Part shown: positions 51,428 through 59,861 of the stretch, one piece after another
Layout: every line of letters begins with the position of its first letter
How positions within the stretch are numbered: the stretch's first letter is position 1
From: Sphingomonas lycopersici
GTDB taxonomy: Bacteria; Pseudomonadota; Alphaproteobacteria; Sphingomonadales; Sphingomonadaceae
DNA length: 64,000 nucleotides
Direction of reading: 5' to 3'
Assembly: GCF_026130605.1 (NCBI RefSeq)
Contig: NZ_JANFAU010000003.1
Span: 248,001 to 312,000, forward strand
Translations under genes and position numbers: made by a program
Notes under the pieces: model-generated
What the model saw: the letters and a program-made list of their open reading frames with translations, nothing else
Told to the model about the DNA's origin: nothing
Databases searched by the model: none

Positions 51428-54061
51428 TCATGCTTCGATCGACCGCCTTACGAGGCGCTCCGTGCCCTCTGCGGCGACGGTTTCGAACCCCATCTCGTGT
51501 TCGAGCGCGAGCGCGGTTCGATTATCGGCGCTTTCGATCGACTCGATCGTCTCAATACCCTCGGCGCGAGCATAAGCGATGACATGCTGCATCAAGGTCC
51601 AGCTCACGCCTTGTTCCTTGAATCCGGCATCGACCGACAGCGCGACTTCGGCATGGGTATGCCTGGGATTGCAGGCGAGAACCGCGCTCGCGACCAACCG
51701 ACCCTCGTTGAAAGCCAGAAAGTGCATCGTCCGTGCGTAATCGATCTGGGTCATCGCGACGAGCCGGTCACGCCCTACCTCGCGCAAGCCGGTGAGGAAG
51801 CGGAAGCGCAGATCCTCGGGCGAGACGCGATGGAAAAATTCGGAGAGGAGCGCTTCATCATCCGGGCGAACCGGGCGGACATGGAGCAGGACGCCGCCTC
51901 GCGTTGTCAGATCCGCGCTCCATTCGATCGGCATCGGGCGAATTGCCATTCGGCTCGACCGTGGCGCCCCGGCAATCCGCACGCGCGCGTCGAGCGCGAT
52001 CACATTGTCGCGCCCGGCCAGCAACGGATTGATGTCGAGTTCGACGATATCGGGGAGGTCCGAGACCATCGTCGAGACGGCCTCAAGCACCCGCACCACG
52101 CCATCGACCGCCGATGGAGGCACGTCACGATAGCCGGCAAGCAATGCCGAAATGCGCGTTCGTGCGATCATTGCGCGTGCGAGATCATCATCGAGCGGCG
52201 GAAGCTCGAGCGCGCGGTCATGCAGCACCTCGACCGCCTTTCCGCCCGCGCCCACCGTGAGCACTGGCCCGAATATGGCGTCGTCGGCCACACCGACGAG
52301 CAATTCGAGGCCATTCTTCTCGCGGACCATCGGCTCGATCTCGAAGCCGGCAATGCGAACCCCCGGGTGCGCGCGCGCGATCCGTTCCTGCATCAGGCGC
52401 GCTGCAGCGGCGACGGCGGCGGCATCAGGAAGATCGGTCACCACGCCGCCCGCATCTGATTTGTGCGCAAGGTCGGGGGAGACGATCTTGAGGACGAATG
52501 GAGGCGTCATGCCTTCGCATGCCGCGCCGACCTCCCGCGGGTTTAGCGCCGCCCGCGCTGCGACTGTCGGGATACCATAAGCTGCGAGGATCGCGCGCCC
52601 TTCCGCATCGGAGAGGATGAAGCGCTTTTCGAGCCGGGCCTCGTTGATCGTTGTCAGCGCAAGCTCGCGATCATGCTCGGGAATGCTCAACCGTGGCGGT
52701 GCGCGCAGCGCCGCATGGCCCTCGGCGGCGCGATGCAGATAGCCGAGGCTACGCACAACCTCGTCGATGCTGTCGAACAGCGCGAGATGGGCTGCCTCGA
52801 ACGATCGCCGAACCTGTGCCGCGTTATGCGGTCCAAGCCAACAGGCGAGCAGGGGCTTCCCGGAGCTGGCGGCCGCCTCGATCGTGGCGGCGGCCATTGC
52901 CACACCGCTCTCGACTGCGGTTGGACAATGGAGCGCGAGCACGACATCGACATTGGGATCGGCGAGCGCCGCGGCGAGCGCGGCCCCGAAACGATCGGCA
53001 TGGGCGTCGCCAACGACATCGACCGGATTGCCACGCGACCAGCCCGCCGGGAGCATCTGGTCGAGTTCGGTGACGGTCGCGGCGGCCAACGTTGCCAAGG
53101 TCGCGCCAACCGCAGGAAGGCCGTCTGCGGCGAGCACACCCGCCCCGCCGCCATTCGTGACGATGGCAGTGCGATTCCCGGCACCGGGCTTGTAGCGTGA
53201 CAGCACCTGCGCCGCGGCAAACAGATCGGTCAATGTGTCGACCATGACCACGCCGGCGCGCCGGAATGCGGCTGCATGAACGTCATAGGCCCCGGCCATC
53301 GCGCCGGTATGGGACAAGGCCGCCTGCGCGGCGGCCGGCGATCGCCCCGCCTTGATCGCGATCACCGGTTTCAGCAATGTCGCCGCCCGCGCAGCAGACA
53401 TGAAGCGGCGGGCGTCGCTCACACCCTCGACATAGGTGAGGATCGCATCGGTCCCCGGATCAGCCGCGTAGAAATCGATGAGATCGGCAAGGTCGGTGTC
53501 TGCCATATCGCCCATCGACACGATGCCTGAAAAGCCGACCGCGCGCGCTGCCGCCCAATCCAGCATCGCGGCGATGAGGGCACCACTTTGCGAAAGGAAC
53601 GCAAGCTTTCCGGCCCGCGCGCCGTGAGGCGCGAAAGACGCATTGAGTTTAGCACCGGGGATTACGACGCCCAGACTGTTCGGACCGATCAGCCGGACCT
53701 CGCCTTGCCGTGCGGCGCGCTGCAGCGCAGCCCGGTCAGCCGGTTCGCTGAAACCGTTCGACACGACAACCGCAAGGCCGACCCGGAGCTCGCCGAGTTG
53801 CTCGACCGCGTTGACGACATGCGCTGCGGGACAGGCAATGATTGCGAGATCGGGCGGTTGCGGCAGATTTAGGATGGCATCGATCCAGGTCGCACCGTCG
53901 AAAGCAACCGGATGCGGGTTTACCGCGTAAATCGGTCCGGCAAAGCCGCTGGCGAGGATGTTGGCCAGCACTTCGTGGCCGACCGTGCCTGCACGCCGCG
54001 AGGCACCGATGACCGCGACGCTCGTTGGGTGATGCAGCTGCGTGAGGTCACTGGCGATCAT
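51428..54061 (-). CDS. NDP-forming acyl-CoA synthetase fused to a GNAT acetyltransferase
   Basis: 877 residues. ATG 54059-54061 after GGGACAATC; an ATG 21 bases upstream is possible. CoA-binding domain ('PTSVAVIGASRRAGTVGHEV'), succinyl-CoA ligase-like domains ('FLSQSGALIAAML', 'ALSHTGAMAGAYDVHAAAFR' with the phospho-His region), an ATP-grasp domain ('FVLKIVSPDLAHKSDAGGVV') and C-terminal GNAT (about 715-877: 'LHVRPVRPDDEALLSEFFHR', 'AEVALSVDAGFKEQGVSWTL'). The layout equals Pat/PatZ lysine acetyltransferases, which tune acetyl-CoA synthetase and other enzymes. Shares its upstream region with hsp20. Confidence 0.85.
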   Translation of the reverse strand: MIASDLTQLHHPTSVAVIGASRRAGTVGHEVLANILASGFAGPIYAVNPHPVAFDGATWIDAILNLPQPPDLAIIACPAAHVVNAVEQLGELRVGLAVVVSNGFSEPADRAALQRAARQGEVRLIGPNSLGVVIPGAKLNASFAPHGARAGKLAFLSQSGALIAAMLDWAAARAVGFSGIVSMGDMADTDLADLIDFYAADPGTDAILTYVEGVSDARRFMSAARAATLLKPVIAIKAGRSPAAAQAALSHTGAMAGAYDVHAAAFRRAGVVMVDTLTDLFAAAQVLSRYKPGAGNRTAIVTNGGGAGVLAADGLPAVGATLATLAAATVTELDQMLPAGWSRGNPVDVVGDAHADRFGAALAAALADPNVDVVLALHCPTAVESGVAMAAATIEAAASSGKPLLACWLGPHNAAQVRRSFEAAHLALFDSIDEVVRSLGYLHRAAEGHAALRAPPRLSIPEHDRELALTTINEARLEKRFILSDAEGRAILAAYGIPTVAARAALNPREVGAACEGMTPPFVLKIVSPDLAHKSDAGGVVTDLPDAAAVAAAARLMQERIARAHPGVRIAGFEIEPMVREKNGLELLVGVADDAIFGPVLTVGAGGKAVEVLHDRALELPPLDDDLARAMIARTRISALLAGYRDVPPSAVDGVVRVLEAVSTMVSDLPDIVELDINPLLAGRDNVIALDARVRIAGAPRSSRMAIRPMPIEWSADLTTRGGVLLHVRPVRPDDEALLSEFFHRVSPEDLRFRFLTGLREVGRDRLVAMTQIDYARTMHFLAFNEGRLVASAVLACNPRHTHAEVALSVDAGFKEQGVSWTLMQHVIAYARAEGIETIESIESADNRTALALEHEMGFETVAAEGTERLVRRSIEA

Positions 54062-54140
54062 GATCGATTGTCCCGTGAACAAGGCGCTCGTGAGCGCGTG
54101 TGGAGGCCAATCGATCGTTGAGAATGCGTCCGGCTCCTAT

Positions 54141-54154
54141 CCGTAAACTTCCCG
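54141..54154 (+). promoter_or_regulatory. Candidate FixJ-type site CCGTAAACTTCCCG
   Basis: It lies midway between divergent genes: 80 bases from the acyl-CoA synthetase start (54061) and 82 bases from the hsp20 start (54236). It fits CGTA-N5-CCC. Confidence 0.4.
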
Positions 54155-54235
54155 ATAACGGCGGCGCGCTCGACGGCTTAGCAACAATGCGTCGCCCGCT
54201 CATTCGGGCGCGACGTTCAACTCGAGGAGACGGCA

Positions 54236-54697
54236 ATGACCAGGACGACTCCGGCTCTCACCCACTCCCGCAACCCCGCCAGCCCGCTCGCCTGGCTGCG
54301 CAGCATGTTCGACGAGATGGATCGGCCAACCCGCGATTTCTTTGCTCCCTTCACGGTCTTTTCCGCGCCCGCGATCGACATGGTCGAACGCGATGGGGCA
54401 TATCGGCTGACTGCCGAGCTTCCGGGCCTCACCGACGAGGATGTGAAGGTCTCGGTCAGCGATCATCGGCTCATCATCTCCGGCGAAAAGCGCCAGAAGG
54501 ACGAGCGCAAGGACGATGGTTTCATGTTGCGCGAGCGCCGATACGGCAGCTTCGAGCGGCATGTGATCCTGCCGGTCGACGCGCAGGAGGACGGGATCGA
54601 TGCGACCTTCGACAAGGGCGTGCTGACCGTTACGGTCCCGAAGGGCAAGGAAACCGCGGACCGCGGCCGCCGCATCGCCATTCGCAAGGCCGAATGA
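54236..54697 (+). CDS. Small heat-shock protein, Hsp20/alpha-crystallin family
   Basis: 153 residues, ATG after GAGGAGACGG. The alpha-crystallin domain (about 45-145) includes 'AIDMVERDGAYRLTAELPGL', 'DVKVSVSDHRLIISGEKRQK', 'RRYGSFERHVILPVD' and 'GVLTVTVPKG' (IxV-like end). An ATP-independent chaperone. The N-terminal region 'SPLAWLRSMFDEMDRPTRDF' is typical of the Hsp20 found in low-oxygen clusters. Confidence 0.9.
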   Translation: MTRTTPALTHSRNPASPLAWLRSMFDEMDRPTRDFFAPFTVFSAPAIDMVERDGAYRLTAELPGLTDEDVKVSVSDHRLIISGEKRQKDERKDDGFMLRERRYGSFERHVILPVDAQEDGIDATFDKGVLTVTVPKGKETADRGRRIAIRKAE

Positions 54698-54707
54698 GCT
54701 GCGGCCG

Positions 54708-55292
54708 GTGGCACAGATGATGGCGATGGTGCCTGGCGCGCCGGGGCAAATGCTCCGGCGCGTCACGCGCGAGATTCCCGCTCCGGATGCGGGCGAGGTC
54801 CTGGTGGAGGTCAGCGCCTGCGGCGTGTGCCGGACCGATCTTCACGTGATCGATGGCGAGGTTCATGCCAATTGTCCGATCGTGCCTGGGCATGAGATCG
54901 TCGGCCGGGTGCGAGCGGTGGGCGCCGGTTTTGATGGAGTCTCCCTCGACTAGCGTGTCGGTGTCCCGTGGCTTGGGCGGACGTGCGGCATCTGCGCCTA
55001 TTGTCGCGCAGGCCAGGAAAATCTTTGCGACCGCGCCGAGTTCACCGGCGCCACTCGCGACTGCGGCTTTGCAACCCACGTAATTGCAGACGCGCGATAT
55101 TGCTTCGCGCTACCCGCGCGATTCGATGATGCACAGGCAGCGCCCTTGCTATGCGCGGCCTCATCGGGTGGCGTGCGCTTCGCCGACGAGCGGCTGCGCG
55201 AGCGCGCCGCCGATGCGCTGGCCGCGACAATCAACGAGCGCTTGTTCCGGGCGCCCGCCGCCGATCGAAACCAGCTCAACCTGCCGCTTTAG
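54708..55292 (+). pseudogene. Zinc alcohol dehydrogenase remnant
   Basis: The frame starts 'PGAPGQMLRRVTREIPAPDA', has the catalytic zinc sites 'CGVCRTDLHVIDGE' and 'VPGHEIVGRV', then an in-frame TAG at 54951-54953. The same frame continues 'RVGVPWLGRTCGICAYCRAG' and 'DRAEFTGATRDCGFATHVIA' (structural zinc lobe) to 'APLLCA'. The Rossmann half is missing; a 45-residue tail ending 'RNQLNLPL' has no recognised relation. It probably was an AdhP-like ethanol dehydrogenase, a usual member of such stress clusters. It follows hsp20 by 10 bases. Confidence 0.75.
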
Positions 55293-55305
55293 CCGGCGCG
55301 GAACG

Positions 55306-55500
55306 TCAGCGCTCGTCGGTAGAAACCGTAAGCGGTGCTGCGCGACGATCGATGGCGAAGCAGCCAGCAAAGGTCACGACATTGGCGCGTCCGGCAGCGC
55401 CGATCTCCGTGAAGCGCATCAGGTCGTTCTCCAGGATTTCGTCCGTCACTGGCGGGAATTCGCCGAGCGGATCGTGATAGGTCTGACGATTCTTGGGCAT
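55306..55500 (-). CDS. Hypothetical protein, 64 aa
   Basis: ATG 55498-55500 after AGGGAGTCG. The sequence begins 'PKNRQTYHDPLGEFPPVTDE' and continues with 'TEIGAAGRANVVTFAGCFAI'. No family recognised. The spacing of the ribosome site supports expression. Confidence 0.4.
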   Translation of the reverse strand: MPKNRQTYHDPLGEFPPVTDEILENDLMRFTEIGAAGRANVVTFAGCFAIDRRAAPLTVSTDER

Positions 55501-55568
55501 CTTCGACTCCCTGGAATCCCTGTGCGCCAGCATAGCGGGGAAAGGTTTCCCGGTCGTGCCTGCGCCGC

Positions 55569-55908
55569 TCAGCGATATTCCTCGGGCGCGTCCTCCTCGT
55601 GGCCGGACCATATGACCCGGTCACCCTCGTAGATCGTAACGAAGCCCTTCCCGGGCGTCGGCTCCATCAGCGGCGTGGCGGTGAAGTTGAGACAGCTGAA
55701 TGTGTCGACCGTAGCGCTGAATGCCAGAGGCTTGCTGGGGCGCAACAGGACGCGGTCGCAGGAGCCGGCTGGCCGCCGCACCCGCCGACGCGGCAGCCCG
55801 AGCTGAAACGCCTGATACGCGCTGACTTCCTGATCGGGCGGCGGCGACCAATGCCGGCAATATTAGCAATAGCGCGGAACTCGTGGCCCACCGTCGCCTG
55901 CGATGCAT
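55569..55908 (-). pseudogene. Small secreted protein, frameshifted
   Basis: A signal peptide is read from ATG 55906-55908 ('HRRRRWATSSALLLILPALV' then AAA). Near a GCCGCCGCC run at about 55847-55855 the sensible reading shifts frame to 'DQEVSAYQAFQLGLPRRRVR' and continues to 'VTIYEGDRVIWSGHEEDAPE' at 55569. Total length is 3n+1. Function unknown. Confidence 0.4.
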
Positions 55909-56594
55909 GGCCCACCATCGTGGACAATCGAACGCGCGCACAGATTCGGTGCAATATCTTTATGAGGGCTACGATCACTGGTCTTCTAGATTTCCCGTCT
56001 CCGCTGGCAAGGCAATGCCGCTTGCCTGCGAGCATTGGATACAGGGTATAAGAGGTGTGCGTATCTCGGATGAAGGGCGATCTTATTTTTTGTCGGGTCA
56101 GGGTTTACGCCGCCTAGAGAGCGCGTGCCCAAGCGGAAAATGGGCGCGAAAGTTTTCGACGGCCAGCGGCTGCTATCTCATATATTTGGGCAAGGGCCGA
56201 TTGCAGGCAATGGCGGCAACGCCGGCGGGATTGCAATGGGAGCAGGTCGGCAACGGCAGCTAAGCCCTTACCAGTGCCATGAATCCGCCAGACGGCTAGC
56301 CACCCAAACTCAACCATCGTGGCTGCCGCCAATTTCCTTTTGCCCGAAAAATGCGGACTGCCCAGTTTAAGGCCGTCCGCTGGGTCGCGCGCACCAGCGA
56401 GGATGCGCGCATGTGCCGTTATTTGGAGAGGAGCGGCGAGGTCGGTATCGATCGACTTCAGCTTTGCGCCCATGATGATATGGCGAATAGATAAATATCC
56501 TTTAGCGTCATTGCTCGCGCCATTTCGATCTGATCACTCTTCACGACCTCAGGCAAATATTTCGCCACCGCAACCTTCGCCCTTGCTCCGGCAA
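55909..56594. other. Gene-poor stretch with no supported feature
   Basis: 686 bases with lower GC and a few short open frames that show no protein-like character or ribosome sites. No repeats or RNA genes were recognised. It lies among remnants (ADH, frameshifted secreted protein, truncated LuxR), which suggests a decayed boundary of the accessory region. Confidence 0.5.
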
Positions 56595-56993
56595 TCAGCG
56601 GTTACGAGCCCGAACCCCTGGCGCCCGTGGCGTCAGCGGAATGAGGCAATTGCCCGGCACGGCGCTATGGATGAGATGAACCAGTTCAGATTGCCGCGCT
56701 GCACCCGTCTTGCTGAAGATCGACCGAAGATGCGACCTGACGGTGCTGACGTAGACACCGAGCCGGCCAGCGGCCTCGTCGACCGACATCCCCTTCGCCA
56801 GTAGCGCCGCGACCGCGGCCTCCGCGCGTGTCAGCCCGAAAAGACTGCGAAATAGATCTTCGGGTATACCGAATTGCGCCTCCGAATCGGCAATGAAGAT
56901 CATAAGATGCGGCGTCGCTACCGTATTCGGTGTCGAGCGGTCGTCGAGGAACCGGGCGATCAACCGCATCTCCCCTGCCCCGGATAGGCGCAC
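56595..56993 (-). CDS. LuxR-type regulator, 5' end missing
   Basis: 132 residues from GTG 56993. The HTH reads 'FGLTRAEAAVAALLAKGMSV', 'DEAAGRLGVYVSTVRSHLRS' then IFSKTG. The same frame stays protein-like upstream to about 57130 ('TRFFANDGTIVACARQRIEI'), corresponding to the end of a PAS-like sensor domain, but there is no start codon and a stop precedes it. The sensor half is therefore truncated. It may still be translated from GTG 56993 as a short DNA-binding protein. Confidence 0.6.
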   Translation of the reverse strand: MRLSGAGEMRLIARFLDDRSTPNTVATPHLMIFIADSEAQFGIPEDLFRSLFGLTRAEAAVAALLAKGMSVDEAAGRLGVYVSTVRSHLRSIFSKTGAARQSELVHLIHSAVPGNCLIPLTPRAPGVRARNR

Positions 56994-57358
56994 GATGTTG
57001 AACGCCGCGAGCGGGTGACCATTGCCGGCGCACCGAAAAATCTCGATGCGCTGGCGGGCACAAGCGACAATCGTCCCGTCATTTGCGAAGAAGCGGGTGC
57101 GCCTGTTTACATCTAACGTCGTCCTACAGCCTAGTCAGGATCACGCACCAGCGGGGTAAGTAATGTTCGCTCATGGGGCTTTCCTGCGGATTGTTTTTCC
57201 CCAAGCGCGTGAGGCTGGCCATGCTTCCAGGCTATCCTTATGTTTTATCGGATGTTTCAATCATCCATTTTTAGGCCAGGGCGGCGGCACCATAAACTCC
57301 GTCATCAAAATCGCGCTAGGCCCCGTTTGGACGCCGATCACACGGAATCGGCTGCATC

Positions 57359-58648
57359 TCACAGGATGTCCGCTCTGATCGTGCGCGCCGCCACATAGTA
57401 ATGCCAGCCGCCCCAGATGCCGGTGAAGCTGCACGCCACCAGCACCCAGCGGAGCGACTGATGTGGATCGGCGAGGAACGAACCGACAAAATCTGATGCC
57501 GAGCCGATCAGTTGCGGCGCGATTACCAGGTTGGCGACATTCGCGGTGAACAGCAGGATGGCGACCGTCTGGCCGCGCATCTCGGCAGGGACGAGGCTTT
57601 GGCAAAGCGCCAGCGTCGGGCCGATATAGAGGCTGCTCGCGGGTACAAAGATCCACAGCGCCAGCGTCGCTAGGCTGAGCGACTGCGCCGAATAAGCGAT
57701 CACCCCGGGGACGATCGCCGCGACGCTGACCAGCGCAATCAGCCAGACCTGCCAGCGCGGATCACAGGACGAGAGCCGCGCCATCACCCAGGCAGTGCCC
57801 AGCATCATCGATGATCCGCCCACCGCGCTCATGATCCCCAACGACAGCCCCGCTTCGCCGGCAGAAAGGCCATGGAAGCGCATCAGAAAAGCCGAGGTCC
57901 ACCACAATAGCCCCGCCCCCGAGAAGGTCACCACCGTCGCACCGAGCAGGACATGGCAGATCGCGGCATGCCCTCGAATATAGCGGAGCGTGTCGATGAT
58001 GCCGGGGGCGTCGACCGCAGGATCAGCTCGGCTGTCGTCTTTGGCGCCACGCACGGGCTCGCGCAGTGAAAAGCGGACCAGCAGCGCGAGCGGCAGGCCG
58101 ATCACGCCGAATACGATCAAACTCTGGCGCCACCCGTAGAGATCGGTGAGCCAGCCCGCCCCCGCCATGCCGAGCGCGGCGCCGACCGTCGAACCGATCG
58201 AAAAGATCGACATCGCCGCGCCGCGACTGGCGGCCGGAAATTCGTCGGCCAGCAGCGATTGCGACGGCGGCGTCCCCCCGGCTTCCCCCACACCCACACC
58301 GATCCGAACGAGCAGAAGCTGCCAATAGGTTTGGCTAAGCCCGCACAACAAGGTGAACGCCGACCAGATGAATAGCGCCCAGGCGATCATATTCCGGCGA
58401 TTCGTCCGATCAGCCAGGAGTCCCAGCGGAACACCGGCAGCAACATAGAAGATCGCGAGCGCCACCCCTGTCAGAAACGCGACCCCGCCGTCGGACAAAT
58501 GGAACTCGGCCTTGATCGGCTCGATCAGTGTGCCCAGGACAAAGCGGTCGGCGATATTGAGCGCATAGATCGTCGTCAGGACGAACAGCACATAATTTCT
58601 GCGGGTCCACCAACGCGACTGCGGCGCGGCCGGATCGGCGACGCTCAT
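57359..58648 (-). CDS. MFS transporter, spinster-like
   Basis: 429 residues, twelve spans. 'YALNIADRFVLGTLIEPIKA' in TM1, 'GLLADRTNRRNMIAWALFIW' in loop 2-3, 'VGVGEAGGTPPSQSLLADEF' in TM4: the spinster-type subset found with aromatic and steroid catabolic genes. The last gene of the minus-strand cluster that starts at 61948. The substrate is unknown. The 220 bases beyond it (57136-57358) hold nothing recognised. Confidence 0.85.
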   Translation of the reverse strand: MSVADPAAPQSRWWTRRNYVLFVLTTIYALNIADRFVLGTLIEPIKAEFHLSDGGVAFLTGVALAIFYVAAGVPLGLLADRTNRRNMIAWALFIWSAFTLLCGLSQTYWQLLLVRIGVGVGEAGGTPPSQSLLADEFPAASRGAAMSIFSIGSTVGAALGMAGAGWLTDLYGWRQSLIVFGVIGLPLALLVRFSLREPVRGAKDDSRADPAVDAPGIIDTLRYIRGHAAICHVLLGATVVTFSGAGLLWWTSAFLMRFHGLSAGEAGLSLGIMSAVGGSSMMLGTAWVMARLSSCDPRWQVWLIALVSVAAIVPGVIAYSAQSLSLATLALWIFVPASSLYIGPTLALCQSLVPAEMRGQTVAILLFTANVANLVIAPQLIGSASDFVGSFLADPHQSLRWVLVACSFTGIWGGWHYYVAARTIRADIL

Positions 58649-58712
58649 ATCTTCAGGCGCATCATTTGCGCTCCTCTCCTCGCATTATTCTCTCGGTCGA
58701 TTGCGATGTCGG

Positions 58713-59804
58713 CTAAGCGCCTGCATCGTGGGCGATACCGGCTACGACGGCGTCCACCGCCTTGCGCCCCGCCTCGAGCATGGCGCGCCGCCATGCGATA
58801 TCGCGCGGCGCGAGACACGCATGCATTTCCGCCAGGATCGGCGCCGTCGCCGGGCCATCGAAATCGCCAAACTTCTCAAGCCATTTGCGATCGCGCAGCG
58901 CACCAAAGGCACGCTCCACCGGCTCGGTGCCGACTTCAAGCGCAGCGACCGTCAGGTCCGCGTCCAGCCCGAAATCCCACACCGACCCGACGAACGTCCC
59001 GACCGGGGCGAAGGGAAAATCGACGCTCGGCACGAGAACCAGATTATCCCACCACCTCGACGCGCGCTCGGCAGCCGGCGTCGGCGCATTGATGCACAGC
59101 ATCGATGCCGCGCCGCGATCGCCGAGCCCGGTATGCACGTCGATGATCGCCACGCGCCGCGCGCGCCGGGTGTAGTCGCGAAGGATCCCGCGCAAGGTCA
59201 GGTTGGACCAGACGGGGGCATGACCGCCGTAGAGATAGCCGCCGGGACGATGATGCTGGCCGTCGGCAACCGCGCGGATGAAATGATCGAAACCCTCTTG
59301 TTCGATATAAGTGGCCATCGCCGCATCCGCCGCCGCTCGCCCTTCCCCGTCGAGGTCCGGGCAGCAGACGAAGCTCTCGACCTCGTCGTACAGGATATTG
59401 TGGCGGGGCGGCTGGCGGAAATCGACGAAATTGCGGTTGAGATCGACGCCGTCCTCATTGTCGCTGCACGTCCAGGCCATGCCGTAAGGATTGACGAAAT
59501 GGATCAGCAGCAGCCCCGGCCCTTCGGCGGGCCAGCCGCGCAGCAATGTGTCGATCTGCACCGCCGAACCGGCGTAACCCTCGACGCCGTGCACTCCCGA
59601 CGAGATGACGACCAGTTCGGCGCCCGCGCGTTCGATATAGGCGACGTCCATCGCCAGCACCTCCCCGGCAGGGCCTTGGGCGGGGCATGCGAAATGCGCG
59701 ATCGCCGCCCCCGCCGCGCCCGCCGCGTCGAGAAAGCGCGTCCGCGCCTCCGCATAGCTGGTCGAAAAGGAGCGCAGAACCGCTTCGTCCAAATCCATCA
59801 TCAC
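58713..59804 (-). CDS. DUF2817 / M14-like metallopeptidase family protein
   Basis: 363 residues. 'ELVVISSGVHGVEGYAGSAV' and 'NEDGVDLNRNFVDF' follow the M14 carboxypeptidase zinc pattern (H-x2-E, then N-R-N), with a later 'VAIIDVHTGLGDRGAASMLC' carrying a third histidine. DUF2817 members hydrolyse or de-N-acylate small amides. No signal peptide, so cytoplasmic. It precedes the MFS gene by 64 bases. Confidence 0.8.
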   Translation of the reverse strand: MMMDLDEAVLRSFSTSYAEARTRFLDAAGAAGAAIAHFACPAQGPAGEVLAMDVAYIERAGAELVVISSGVHGVEGYAGSAVQIDTLLRGWPAEGPGLLLIHFVNPYGMAWTCSDNEDGVDLNRNFVDFRQPPRHNILYDEVESFVCCPDLDGEGRAAADAAMATYIEQEGFDHFIRAVADGQHHRPGGYLYGGHAPVWSNLTLRGILRDYTRRARRVAIIDVHTGLGDRGAASMLCINAPTPAAERASRWWDNLVLVPSVDFPFAPVGTFVGSVWDFGLDADLTVAALEVGTEPVERAFGALRDRKWLEKFGDFDGPATAPILAEMHACLAPRDIAWRRAMLEAGRKAVDAVVAGIAHDAGA

Positions 59805-59861
59805 TCTTTCTTTCCAGCAACGAATGCACGATGGCGCCGCTGCATTGCCCGAACCTGTTCC

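Noticed and set aside
55883-56263. Open frame of 126 codons on the plus strand
   Set aside because: No ribosome site, no domain, and atypical composition; better regarded as non-coding.
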